Assembly: GCA_024742275.1 (NCBI GenBank)
Contig: JANSYS010000028.1
Coordinates: 1-44,105, forward strand
Direction of reading: 5' to 3'
DNA length: 44,105 nt
Source of the DNA: Alphaproteobacteria bacterium
Lineage (GTDB): Bacteria > Pseudomonadota > Alphaproteobacteria > Thalassobaculales > Thalassobaculaceae
Translations under genes and position numbers: made by a program
Notes under the pieces: model-generated
Database searches by the model: none
What the model was told of the DNA's origin: nothing
Seen by the model: only the letters and a program-made list of their open reading frames with translations
Shown: positions 7,849 through 15,745 of the stretch, one piece after another
How positions within the stretch are numbered: position 1 is the first letter of the stretch
Layout: every line of letters begins with the position of its first letter

Positions 7849-7861
7849 TGAAATGATTTAA
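7849..7861. promoter_or_regulatory. MetR-box-like site between DMT and LysR genes
   Basis: TGAA-ATGAT-TTAA at 7849-7861 differs by one base from the published MetR consensus TGAA-N5-TTCA. It lies seven bases before the LysR start codon in the 79-bp divergent gap, where LysR-type regulators normally bind. A second small dyad, GGAA-AAA-TTCC, lies at 7820-7830. No convincing core promoter could be assigned. Confidence 0.35.
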
Positions 7862-7868
7862 TAGCTCT

Positions 7869-8837
7869 ATGCATCCGCGTCTGACCACGAACCATCTCTC
7901 GCTGTTGATCGCGTTGGCGGAGGCCGGCAGCGTCGCGGCCGCCGGAACCCGCCTCGGCATCACCCAGTCCGCCGCCTCGCACAGGCTGCGCGAGGCGGAG
8001 CGTCGGTTGAACGCCCCTCTGGTCCGACGGAGCGCGACCGGTGTCACCCTCACGGAGGAGGGCGAGCGGGTCTACGCCTTCGCCGACCGTTTCCTGCGGG
8101 AGCTATCCCGTCTTGAGCAGGACATCGAGAGCGTGCGGACCGATGGGCGCAATCTGGTCCGGCTCGGCCAGGCCACCTATAGCCGCTACCACTGGCTGCC
8201 TGCCTTTCTTGAGTTTCTGGAAGAACGCGATCCGACGCTGTCATTCGACCTGGCAGGCAGCGCGACCGCGCGTCCGTTGGGATCTCTGAGGGAGGGGGTC
8301 GTGGACGTGAGCACTGTCTTCGGCCGGCCGACCGCCTCCCGGCGCTACAAGTGGACCTGGTTGGCCTCCGATCCGATAGTCGCGGTAATGGCCCCGGACC
8401 ATCGTCTGGCCGACCGATCCCATATCGACTCCACGCTGATGGCGGATGAGCGCGTGTTTTCCTATCCGTTCGCCAGCGAGCCCGGATTCGAGTGGGAGAC
8501 CATGATCGGGCCGCCGACGACCCCCTACCGGCGCGTCACGCAGTTACCGACACCGGAAGCTGCGATCGACCTGATTAGGGCGGGATACGGCGTTGCACTG
8601 TTCAGCCGCTGGGCGATCGAGCCGGAATTGGCGGATGGCACGCTGACAGCCCGGCCGATCGGAGCGGACGGGCTGTCGTTGGACTGGTGGGCTGTAACCC
8701 GGGCCGACGACCCGCCGGACGCTCCGTCGAACCGAATGGTGGCGGCGTGGCTCGATTGGTCTCGCCAGGCCAAGAAGGGGTTCGGCACACTGTCGTTCGA
8801 TGCGGCGATGGCCGCCATGCGGAAAGCGGGGGGCTGA
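7869..8837 (+). CDS. LysR-family transcriptional regulator (MetR-like)
   Basis: The 322-residue protein has the LysR plan: an N-terminal winged helix-turn-helix (about residues 5-63, with SVAAAGTRLGITQSAASHRL) and a C-terminal type 2 periplasmic-binding fold that senses a co-inducer. The DNA-binding domain and the segment around YSRYHWLPAFLEFL resemble MetR, the methionine-pathway regulator, more than other LysR groups, by eye. It is divergent from a DMT transporter gene 79 bases away, and a MetR-box-like site lies in the gap, so control of that exporter and autoregulation are the likely roles. Whether it senses homocysteine, as MetR does, is unknown. Confidence 0.9.
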   Translation: MHPRLTTNHLSLLIALAEAGSVAAAGTRLGITQSAASHRLREAERRLNAPLVRRSATGVTLTEEGERVYAFADRFLRELSRLEQDIESVRTDGRNLVRLGQATYSRYHWLPAFLEFLEERDPTLSFDLAGSATARPLGSLREGVVDVSTVFGRPTASRRYKWTWLASDPIVAVMAPDHRLADRSHIDSTLMADERVFSYPFASEPGFEWETMIGPPTTPYRRVTQLPTPEAAIDLIRAGYGVALFSRWAIEPELADGTLTARPIGADGLSLDWWAVTRADDPPDAPSNRMVAAWLDWSRQAKKGFGTLSFDAAMAAMRKAGG

Positions 8838-8913
8838 ACCACAGTACGGGCGGTTGCTTTTGCCTCGTCCGACGGCTTGTCTTCGCGACCCGGTTCCTGG
8901 ACGTTTTGGCTCA

Positions 8914-9705
8914 ATGGCTCTTGTAGTTCTCTCCATCCTCTGGAAAACGCTGGCGACGGCAGCGGTCATTGTCGTCGCCGGCCGGCTTGCCCGGCGTCTC
9001 GGCCCGTTGCTGACATCGGTTCTGATCACCCTGCCGTTCAATGCGGGGCCCGGGTTCTTCTTTGTCGCTCTGGATCAGGAACCGGCCTTCGTTGCGGAAG
9101 GGGCGCTGATGGCGTTCGCAGTGACCGGTGTGATCCTGGTCTACTGTACGGCATGGGTTCATGCGGCGCGCCGGTTCAACTTTGTCGCCACGTCGCTGGT
9201 CGCGTTGAGTGCCTGGCTGGGCGGTGTGCTCGTCCTGGACGCTCTTCCTGCGGTCCTGCCGGTCGCGCTCGTCAGCGTGGCCCTGGGGGCAGCTTTAGCG
9301 CTGATGCTGCGCCGTCGGGACATCCCCAAACCCGAGGCGCCATCGGTGGCGGCCGGTTGGCGCTTCGTCATCGCAAGGGGGTTGGCGGCGGGGATCGTCG
9401 TCGCATCGGTCGCGACCGCCAGTCCCTGGCTCGGCCCGCACTGGTCGGGGATCCTGCTGGCCTTTCCGACGACACTGCTGGCGTCGACCTGGATGTTGTG
9501 GGGACACTACGGCAGGGACTTCACGGCCGCCACCCTAAACGCCGCCCAACCGTCGCTCGTGGTCTATGCGAGCTTTTGCTTGGCGCTGCACTGGCTTGCC
9601 GGTCCACTCGGGGCGGTGACGGCGGTGGTCACCGCTTTCGCCCTGTCGGGCTTTATCGCGGGTGTCTACGCTGCCGTCCTGATGCGGATATCCCGCGCCC
9701 GCTGA
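8914..9705 (+). CDS. Polytopic membrane protein with internal duplication, unknown function
   Basis: I do not recognise the family. The 263-residue protein has about eight hydrophobic segments and no large soluble domain. It appears to be an internal duplication. The first half has RLGPLLTSVLITLPF followed by a GALMAFAVTGVILVY segment, and the second half has WLGPHWSGILLAFPT followed by TLNAAQPSLVVYASF, at corresponding spacing of about 145 residues. Such two-repeat topology is common in small transporters and flippases. The ATG at 8914 begins directly at the first hydrophobic segment; the frame is open further upstream but that part has no membrane or family character. It follows the LysR gene by 76 bases on the same strand. 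Confidence 0.75.
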   Translation: MALVVLSILWKTLATAAVIVVAGRLARRLGPLLTSVLITLPFNAGPGFFFVALDQEPAFVAEGALMAFAVTGVILVYCTAWVHAARRFNFVATSLVALSAWLGGVLVLDALPAVLPVALVSVALGAALALMLRRRDIPKPEAPSVAAGWRFVIARGLAAGIVVASVATASPWLGPHWSGILLAFPTTLLASTWMLWGHYGRDFTAATLNAAQPSLVVYASFCLALHWLAGPLGAVTAVVTAFALSGFIAGVYAAVLMRISRAR

Positions 9706-9780
9706 TCGTTCGGCCATTGCCGTATCGCGGAATGCGGTGCTCCAATGCGCCGGTGACAAACGGTGACTGAGAGGACGACG

Positions 9781-10677
9781 ATGGGATTCGTGACGACCGA
9801 CGACGGGGTGAACCTCTACTACGAGGAGGTCGGAGAAGGCACGCCGATCGTGTTCGTTCATGAATATGCTGGCGACCATCGGTCGTGGGAGCCGCAGATG
9901 CGCCACTTTGGCCGGCGTTACCGATGCATCACCTACGCCGCGCGCGGTTACACGCCATCGGACGTACCCGAGAGTCCGCAAGCGTACGGTCAGGACCGGG
10001 CCCGAGAGGACATTCGTTCGGTTCTCGACGGTCTCGGCATCGATGCGGCCCATGTGGTCGGGCTCTCCATGGGCGGTTTCGCCGCGCTGCACTTCGGATT
10101 TCACCATCCCGACCGCGCGTTGTCGCTCACTGTCGCCGGCTGCGGTTACGGAGCCGATGCGGATCGGCGGGACCAGTTCCGCAAGGAAACCGAAGCGACG
10201 GCCGACCGGATCGCCGCCGAGGGAATGACGGTGGTTGGAAAGGCTTACGCCATCGGTCCGACACGGGTGCAGTTCGAAACCAAGGATCCGCGTGGTTGGA
10301 AGGAGTTCGAGACCCAACTCTGCGAGCATTCGACGCTGGGTTCCGCCAACACGATGCGGGGCGTTCAGGCCCGTCGACCGTCGCTCTATGACCTTGTCGA
10401 GCAGATGAAAGCGCTCACCGTGCCGACACTGATCGTCAACGGCGACGAGGACGATCCCTGCCTGGACGTGGGCAATTTCATGAAGCGGATGATTCCGTCT
10501 GCCGCGCTCTCTGTACTGCCGAAAACCGGCCACACCATGAACATCGAGGAGCCGGCGCTGTTCAACGCGGTGGTGGAGGACTTCTTTCACACGGTGGAGT
10601 GCGGTCGCTGGGGACTGCGGGATCCGCGGTCGACCACGGGTGCGATCATCACCGCCGGACCGGTCGACGACGAATGA
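9781..10677 (+). CDS. Alpha/beta-fold hydrolase
   Basis: The 298-residue cytosolic protein has the alpha/beta hydrolase core. The nucleophile elbow GLSMGG gives Ser96, the acid is probably Asp222 in VNGDEDDP, and the base His251 in KTGHTMN. The oxyanion segment reads FVHEYAGD where most relatives have HG. There is no signal peptide. The ATG at 9781 is preceded by GAGAGGA; an in-frame GTG lies 18 bases upstream. Neighbours 26 bases apart on the same strand are an SDR dehydrogenase and an aminothiazoline-carboxylate hydrolase-like protein, suggesting a small catabolic operon. The substrate (ester, lactone, C-C bond or other) is not readable. Confidence 0.9.
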   Translation: MGFVTTDDGVNLYYEEVGEGTPIVFVHEYAGDHRSWEPQMRHFGRRYRCITYAARGYTPSDVPESPQAYGQDRAREDIRSVLDGLGIDAAHVVGLSMGGFAALHFGFHHPDRALSLTVAGCGYGADADRRDQFRKETEATADRIAAEGMTVVGKAYAIGPTRVQFETKDPRGWKEFETQLCEHSTLGSANTMRGVQARRPSLYDLVEQMKALTVPTLIVNGDEDDPCLDVGNFMKRMIPSAALSVLPKTGHTMNIEEPALFNAVVEDFFHTVECGRWGLRDPRSTTGAIITAGPVDDE

Positions 10678-10703
10678 TGGATAGGTAGGGAGGAGGGGCG
10701 GAC

Positions 10704-11468
10704 ATGGCGGACAAGCTCGAAGGCCGGGCGGCGATCGTCACCGGAGCCGCGCGAGGCATCGGCAAAGCCATCTGCGAGGCGTTCGTGGAGGAGGGGGCGG
10801 CGGTCTACGTCGCGGACCTCCATGGCGGCGAAGCGGAGGCCCTGGCCGCTGCCCTGGCGGAGAGCGGTGGTCGGGCGGCGGGTGGATATTGCGACGTGCG
10901 ATCCACCGACAGCGTGCGCGATGTGGTGGAGCAGGCGGCGAACGCCTTCGGCGGTCTCGACATCCTGGTTGCGAACGCCGCAACGCTGACCCCGAAAGCG
11001 ACGTTGGAGACCCTGGAGGAAGAGGACTGGACCCAGGCGCTGGCGGTCAACCTCACCGGCGCCTTTCATCTCTGCAAGCACGGCATCCCACATCTGAAGC
11101 GGGCGGGAGGCGGGTCCATCATTCTCACTGCGTCGCAGATGGGCAGAGTGGCGCGGGCCGGCAGTACGACCTACTGCACGACCAAGGGCGCGCTGATCCA
11201 GATGGCCAAGGGCATGGCTTTGGACCACGCAGAGGACGGTATCCGGGTGAACACCTTGTCGCCGGGCGGGACCGCTACCGACCGAATGACCGCGCAGTTC
11301 GGCACCATGGAGGAAGCCGAGAAGCACTGGGGATTGGCGATGCATCCGCTGGGTCGCCTCGGCCAACCACTTGAGATGGCGCGAGGTGCCGTTTTTCTGG
11401 CCAGCGAGGATTCCAGTTTCATGACCGGCGCCGATCTGCTGCTCGACGGCGGCTACAGCGCTAGGTGA
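10704..11468 (+). CDS. Short-chain dehydrogenase/reductase (classical SDR)
   Basis: The 254-residue protein is a classical SDR, a cytosolic NAD(P)-dependent alcohol/ketone oxidoreductase. The nucleotide motif TGAARGIG is at residues 13-20, NAA(T) at 91-94, and the catalytic tetrad is Asn116, Ser144, Tyr157 and Lys161. Asp38, at the end of the second strand (VADLH), suggests a preference for NAD over NADP. The C-terminus ends in the usual GADLLLDGGYS. AGGGAGGAGG stands just upstream of the ATG. It is the middle gene of a three-gene operon (hydrolase, SDR, aminothiazoline-carboxylate hydrolase-like). The substrate is unknown. Confidence 0.94.
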   Translation: MADKLEGRAAIVTGAARGIGKAICEAFVEEGAAVYVADLHGGEAEALAAALAESGGRAAGGYCDVRSTDSVRDVVEQAANAFGGLDILVANAATLTPKATLETLEEEDWTQALAVNLTGAFHLCKHGIPHLKRAGGGSIILTASQMGRVARAGSTTYCTTKGALIQMAKGMALDHAEDGIRVNTLSPGGTATDRMTAQFGTMEEAEKHWGLAMHPLGRLGQPLEMARGAVFLASEDSSFMTGADLLLDGGYSAR

Positions 11469-11494
11469 CCGATCGGCTTGAGCGGGAGACGACA

Positions 11495-11962
11495 ATGAAC
11501 GAGAGACTGCCGATCCTGGAACAACGGCGTATCGAGGCCGAAGTGATCAAACCGATCTATGAGGAGATGGTCGCGTCGGTCGGGACGGAGAAGGCGCAGG
11601 AGATCCTGGGCTCCGCTATCAAGAAAGCTGCTATCGCCCAGGGGCGAAGCTTTGCCGCTGAGGCGGAGGGCGGCACCGATCTGGAAACGTTCGCCGACAT
11701 CCAGAAGCACTGGACGGCGAGCGGTGCGCTGGAGATCGAGCCGGTGGACCGCACACCGCAAACCTTGGATTTCAATGTCACGCGCTGCCGGTACTCGGAG
11801 ATGTACAAAGCGATGGGGCTCGGCGAGATCGGACACCTGTTGTCCTGCAACAGGGACGGCACATTCTGCGAGGGCTATGACCCGCGTATCAAACTCGAGA
11901 GGACTCAGACCCTTATGGGTGGCGCTACCCATTGCGACTTCCGCTACACGTTCGAGGAGTAG
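11495..11962 (+). CDS. L-2-amino-thiazoline-4-carboxylate hydrolase-like protein
   Basis: The 155-residue protein matches the ATC hydrolase family (Pfam 14196), recognised from the C-terminal pattern MYKAMGLGEIGHLLSCNRD, then CEGYDP, then RTQTLMGGATHCDFRY. The named activity of this family opens the ring of 2-amino-thiazoline-4-carboxylate on the way to L-cysteine, but many members sit in unrelated catabolic operons and their substrates are unknown. Cysteines in LLSCNRD, TFCEGY and THCDF may be catalytic or metal-binding. The ATG at 11495 follows GGGAGAC; the gene lies 26 bases after the SDR gene and a T-run hairpin follows it, so it ends the operon. Confidence 0.85.
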   Translation: MNERLPILEQRRIEAEVIKPIYEEMVASVGTEKAQEILGSAIKKAAIAQGRSFAAEAEGGTDLETFADIQKHWTASGALEIEPVDRTPQTLDFNVTRCRYSEMYKAMGLGEIGHLLSCNRDGTFCEGYDPRIKLERTQTLMGGATHCDFRYTFEE

Positions 11963-11990
11963 CTCGCCGCTGCCGGCCTTAACCAAGTAA

Positions 11991-12017
11991 TTTCCTGGCC
12001 GGAAAATAATTTTTTTT
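11991..12017 (+). terminator. Probable intrinsic terminator after the three-gene operon
   Basis: TTTCC-TGGCC-GGAAA (11991-12005) forms a short hairpin followed by AATAA and a run of eight T (12010-12017). The stem is only five base pairs, but the T-run is the longest in this part of the sequence and lies in a distinctly AT-rich patch 30 bases past the stop. Confidence 0.45.
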
Positions 12018-12076
12018 GATAGCCGCCTGCCGCCACGGCGCATAGTTGGGGGACGTCGTTTCGTACACGGTGCGGT

Positions 12077-12673
12077 ATGTTCGAAATCCTCATTGAGCGA
12101 GAGTTGCCCCGGCCGGTCGGCGCAGACGATCCGATGGCCCGGCTGTGGAAATACTGGCACGAGAAGCGGGCCGGCAGAGTGGCCCTTCCACGCGACGACT
12201 TCGACGTCTCGGCGTTTCCGGATCTGTTCGGGCGCATCAACATCGTGACAGTGAGTCCGGGACGGCCGACACGCTTCCGCTTCCGCCTGTTCGGGTCAGG
12301 GATGGACGACCCGATTGCCAACGACATGACCGACAGGCAAGTCACGGACGTCCGGGAGCCGGCATATGCCGATCTCGTCCAGCGAAACTACCTGCAAGCC
12401 TACCGTCTACGCCGACCTTGTTTCTGGGAAATCAAGGTCGACATCGGTGGCGACAACGACCTTTTCCACTATTGCAGGCTTGTTCTGCCGATGACCTCTA
12501 AGCCGGGGGGATTCGACATGCTTCTCGTCGCCTCGGCGCGATACGCGGACGACTACCATGAGAAGACGTCCGTAGGGCTTGACCTGCTTGGGCAAAGACG
12601 GGCCCATCGGTATGACGGAGATACGCCGGACGCCGTTCACCAATGGGAGGTTCCGCCTCAGAGGACCTACTGA
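12077..12673 (+). CDS. PAS_5-domain protein (alphaproteobacterial DUF1457 type)
   Basis: The 198-residue protein matches the PAS_5 family common in alphaproteobacteria, typically single-domain proteins of about 170-200 residues. Family landmarks are the opening LWKYWHEKRAGRVALPRDDFD, then FPDLFGRINIVTVSP, FRFRLFGSGM and an acidic-to-hydrophobic core ending in LPMTSKPGGFDMLLVA. Such proteins have a PAS fold without an output domain; their ligand and partners are unknown. No good ribosome-binding site precedes the ATG at 12077, and an in-frame ATG at 12134 would still keep the whole domain. It is a single gene between two terminating units. Confidence 0.85.
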   Translation: MFEILIERELPRPVGADDPMARLWKYWHEKRAGRVALPRDDFDVSAFPDLFGRINIVTVSPGRPTRFRFRLFGSGMDDPIANDMTDRQVTDVREPAYADLVQRNYLQAYRLRRPCFWEIKVDIGGDNDLFHYCRLVLPMTSKPGGFDMLLVASARYADDYHEKTSVGLDLLGQRRAHRYDGDTPDAVHQWEVPPQRTY

Positions 12674-12694
12674 AGGTTTCGTCGCAGGCGCCTG

Positions 12695-13834
12695 TCAGGC
12701 AACCCTCGATCCGGCCACCCAAACGCCCCGGACGACCGGCCGGCCTTCGATGACGCGAACACGTACCAGGTCGGCGCGCTTGCCCGCGGCGATGACGCCG
12801 CGGTCGTCGAGACCGGCATGACGGGCCGGAGTGGCGGTCACCGTGGCGATCGCGCGGGGCAGGTCCCAGCCGGTGACATTCTGAACCAGCGAGAACGCAC
12901 CGTGCAGCATGCTGGCGGGCACATAATCCGACGAGATGATGTCGAGCAATCCGGCGGCGGCTAGATCGCGAGCGGTGATGTTGCCGTAGGATGACCGTCC
13001 GCGGACGAGATTGGGGCCGCCCATCAGCACCGCGAGCCCTTCCGCTCTGGAAGCTTCCGCCGCAACCTGCGTGGTCGGAAACTCGGCGATCGAGCAGCCG
13101 ATCTCCGCCGACTCCGATACATGCTCCGAAGTCTCGTCGTCATGGCTTGCGAGGGCGATGCCCCGCTCCCGCGCCCAGGCTGCGATCATGCGGCGATGTC
13201 GCGGACCGTGCGTGCGGGACGCCTCGGTGAGTCGATCGTAGGCTTCGTCGATCTCCGCCTCGGACTGGCCGTCGACCTCGCGACGCAGGCGGCGCCAGAT
13301 TTCGATGTCGGCGGTTTGGCGCTGGCCCGGCGCGTGGTCCATCAGCGACACGAGCCCTACGAGGGGATGATCGTCGTAGACTGCGAGCTGTTCGAGCACG
13401 TCGGTTCCGATGACTTCGCAGCGCAGGTGGATACGGTGGTCGGCGCGCAGCATGCCGGCGGAGCGCGCATCGGCGATCCCGTCGATGATCGGCGCCACGT
13501 GCTTGGCCCGAAGTTCGCCTTTCTCGGACAGGCCGAGGCAAAGGGAGTCGAAGACCGTGGTGATGCCGGAGGTGGCGATCTGGCCGTCATGGGCGACAGC
13601 GGCGGAGATCCCGTCCCAGAAAACCTGCGCGCGCGGCTGGAAGTGCTTTTCGATATTGTCGGTATGCAGTTCGACCAGACCGGGGAGCAGGTAGTCGCCC
13701 TCGCAGTCTTCAGCGTCGGCGGGGGCGGCGGCGGTGGCGTCTACGGCGGAAATCAAGGTGCCCGCGGTAGCGAGAGTGCCGTCGATGACGGTCTCGGGCA
13801 AAACGATTTTGGCGTTTCGGAAAGCGATCGACAT
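12695..13834 (-). CDS. phnM: Alpha-D-ribose 1-methylphosphonate 5-triphosphate diphosphatase PhnM
   Basis: The 379-residue protein is a PhnM-type amidohydrolase. In the carbon-phosphorus lyase pathway it removes pyrophosphate from ribose-1-methylphosphonate triphosphate. The PhnM metal-binding signature is visible: LPGLVELHTDNIEKHFQPR with its H-x-x-N-x-E-K-H, then SLMDHAPGQRQ, ALASHDDET and ISSDYVPASML. The length matches the family. It stands alone: no phnGHIJKL genes lie in the window, so either the rest of the pathway is elsewhere or the enzyme has another substrate. The start at 13834 has no strong ribosome-binding site. It is divergent from rpmF. Confidence 0.93.
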   Translation of the reverse strand: MSIAFRNAKIVLPETVIDGTLATAGTLISAVDATAAAPADAEDCEGDYLLPGLVELHTDNIEKHFQPRAQVFWDGISAAVAHDGQIATSGITTVFDSLCLGLSEKGELRAKHVAPIIDGIADARSAGMLRADHRIHLRCEVIGTDVLEQLAVYDDHPLVGLVSLMDHAPGQRQTADIEIWRRLRREVDGQSEAEIDEAYDRLTEASRTHGPRHRRMIAAWARERGIALASHDDETSEHVSESAEIGCSIAEFPTTQVAAEASRAEGLAVLMGGPNLVRGRSSYGNITARDLAAAGLLDIISSDYVPASMLHGAFSLVQNVTGWDLPRAIATVTATPARHAGLDDRGVIAAGKRADLVRVRVIEGRPVVRGVWVAGSRVA

Positions 13835-13930
13835 ATCGGGAACCGGGGGGCTGCCTCTGGGGGAGACTGAGTAGGCCGCAACGACGCGGCCCGCAAGTTA
13901 CCTTTCCGTTGCGCCGCCGCACAGGAAGCC

Positions 13931-13959
13931 TTGCGTCCTGCGGGCATTTTCCGTATATA
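13931..13959 (+). promoter_or_regulatory. Promoter of rpmF (sigma-70 type)
   Basis: TTGCGT at 13931-13936 and TATATA at 13954-13959 are separated by exactly 17 bases. A transcript would start near 13966, leaving a leader of about 50 bases before rpmF. Strong promoters of this form suit a ribosomal protein gene. Confidence 0.65.
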
Positions 13960-14014
13960 CCGGCCTCCGCTGCGGGGCTGCCCGCGGCACCGTGTTTCTA
14001 TTGGAGTGCGAACG

Positions 14015-14200
14015 ATGGCGGTTCCCAAGCGTAAAACCACCCCGTCCAAGCGGGGTATGCGCCGGGCGCACGACAAGCTGGCGTCCGATGCCTATGTCGA
14101 GAGCCCGGACACCGGCGAGCTGCACCGGCCGCACCACATCGACCTGAAGACCGGCATGTATCGCGGTCGTCAGGTGCTGAAGGTGAAAGAGCGGGTCTAA
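14015..14200 (+). CDS. rpmF: 50S ribosomal protein L32
   Basis: The 61-residue basic protein is bacterial L32, a large-subunit ribosomal protein. It begins [20 protein letters not shown], typical of alphaproteobacterial L32, and has no zinc-binding cysteine set, as in other members of this class. The ATG at 14015 is preceded by TTGGAG; the frame is open further upstream but that part overlaps the promoter. A promoter and a strong terminator flank it, so it is transcribed alone here. In many bacteria rpmF is followed by plsX and fabH; those genes are absent downstream. Confidence 0.98.
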   Translation: MAVPKRKTTPSKRGMRRAHDKLASDAYVESPDTGELHRPHHIDLKTGMYRGRQVLKVKERV

Positions 14201-14242
14201 TCCCGTTCAGGCGGCGGCTTCGGTCGCCGATCGGATTTCGAT

Positions 14243-14273
14243 AAAACCCCGTTGCATTGCATCGGGGTTTTTT
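14243..14273 (+). terminator. Intrinsic terminator of rpmF
   Basis: AAAACCCCG (14243-14251) and CGGGGTTTT (14263-14271) form a perfect nine-base-pair stem with an eleven-base loop, followed by further T. The symmetric A- and T-runs allow it to work in both directions. Confidence 0.9.
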
Positions 14274-14372
14274 CTTGGGAGGGTATTGCGCGCGATCGCG
14301 TCCGTGGAGCGTTGAGCCCGGACCTTGGGCCGTGTAGGAGTACCGGACGCTCTTCTCAAGGGATACAGTCTC

Positions 14373-15653
14373 ATGCCCAGCTCGCTGGAAACCGGCAACC
14401 TTGTGTTGCTGCTGGCGCAGGCGCTGATTTATTTCGTCGTGATGGCCGCGCTGTTCCGCGCGCGGCGGCGAATCGGGATCGGGGTCTTTCTGTGTGCGCT
14501 CGGCGTGATGCACTTCCTCGAGACCTATCTCGCGGCGGTGTTCTACATCCAACTGCCTTTCGGCATCATCTCGCCGGGCTGCACCGTCCTGTTCTCCGGC
14601 AAGCTTCTGATGATCCTCCTGCTCTATATCAAGGAGGACGCGGCGACGGTCCGCCAACCCATCTACGGATTGCTGATCGGCAACTTCCTGATCGTCGGCC
14701 TGGTCGTCGTGCTCAGGAACCACGAGGTGGTTCCGGCCATCCCGGAACGGCAGCCCGACATTCGATTCGTAGACGAGATTGGATGGCTGATGGTTTGGGG
14801 TACGGCCCTGCTGTTCCTGGATGCGATCGGCGTGATCCTGCTCTACGAGAAGCTCGGTCGATGGCTCCGGGAGTACCAGTTGCCGAGGATCATCATCGCC
14901 TCCGCGGTGATACTGACATTTGACCAACTCGGTTTTTTCCTGGCCCTGCACTACGTCACCGGGGCGCCGTGGCCGGTGTTGTATGGCGGCTGGGCGGCGA
15001 AGATGGGCGCGGCGCTCGTCTTCAGCGTCTTGGTCTTCGTCTATCTCAGAGTGGTCGAGCGACGCGAATCCGGTGTCCTGCCGCTGCCTCTTTCGGATGT
15101 GTTCGACACGCTCACCTACAGGGAGCGCTACCTCGATCTGCTTGGGGAGACCGGGCGCGATCGGGTGACCGGGGCTCTCGACCGTGGACAGTTCGATTCG
15201 CTCGGGCGCGATTTGACGGGATCGGCCGTCGCTGTAGGCGACGCTGTCAGCCTGGTGGTCTTGGACGTGGATGGGGTGAGGCGCATTGCCGAGGAGGAGG
15301 GACCGGTTGCGGGCGATGCCGTCCTGAGATCGGTCACCCGGCTGCTCATCGACAAGGCAGGGGATGAACCCTGTTACTTCTTCCGACATGGCGGCAGCGT
15401 CTTCGCGCTGCTCCTACAGGGCAGAAAACACCTAGCGGCCCTTGATCTGGCCGAAGAGTTGCGGCGCACGACGGCGCGAGCGGATCACGCCGACTCCGGG
15501 GCGATCGTGACGATCAGCGTCGGCGTCGCGACGGGTCCGGAGGACGGCCGCGATCTCTACACGCTGTTCGCCGCGGCGAAGGAGCGGCTGCAGGAAGCCA
15601 AGGCGGCGGGCCGCGATCGTGTGGTCGGCCGGGACGGCGTGGTTCGACGCTAG
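14373..15653 (+). CDS. Multi-spanning membrane protein with degenerate GGDEF domain
   Basis: The 426-residue protein has about six or seven N-terminal membrane segments (residues 8-225) and a C-terminal GGDEF-type domain (about 290-420). The membrane part resembles the VUT/7TM-like sensor regions found in some alphaproteobacterial GGDEF proteins, including a SPGCTVLFSGKLLMILLLYI block. In the cyclase domain the metal aspartate region LDVD is kept (297-300), but the signature GGDEF reads GGSVF (340-344) and there is no RxxD inhibitory site before it. Loss of the acidic residues should abolish cyclic-di-GMP synthesis, so it may be a receptor or structural protein. The ATG at 14373 directly precedes the membrane region. 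Confidence 0.88.
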   Translation: MPSSLETGNLVLLLAQALIYFVVMAALFRARRRIGIGVFLCALGVMHFLETYLAAVFYIQLPFGIISPGCTVLFSGKLLMILLLYIKEDAATVRQPIYGLLIGNFLIVGLVVVLRNHEVVPAIPERQPDIRFVDEIGWLMVWGTALLFLDAIGVILLYEKLGRWLREYQLPRIIIASAVILTFDQLGFFLALHYVTGAPWPVLYGGWAAKMGAALVFSVLVFVYLRVVERRESGVLPLPLSDVFDTLTYRERYLDLLGETGRDRVTGALDRGQFDSLGRDLTGSAVAVGDAVSLVVLDVDGVRRIAEEEGPVAGDAVLRSVTRLLIDKAGDEPCYFFRHGGSVFALLLQGRKHLAALDLAEELRRTTARADHADSGAIVTISVGVATGPEDGRDLYTLFAAAKERLQEAKAAGRDRVVGRDGVVRR

Positions 15654-15745
15654 TGTCCGTCCTCGCTCTAACGCTGCATTTGCCGACCCACTCTGATCGT
15701 GAATGCGCTCTTTTTAGCTCACGCTGAACACCCTGGCGAAGACGT

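Noticed and set aside
13998..15389. A long minus-strand frame across rpmF and the GGDEF-type gene
   Set aside because: It covers the rpmF terminator and two recognisable genes on the other strand and has no family resemblance.
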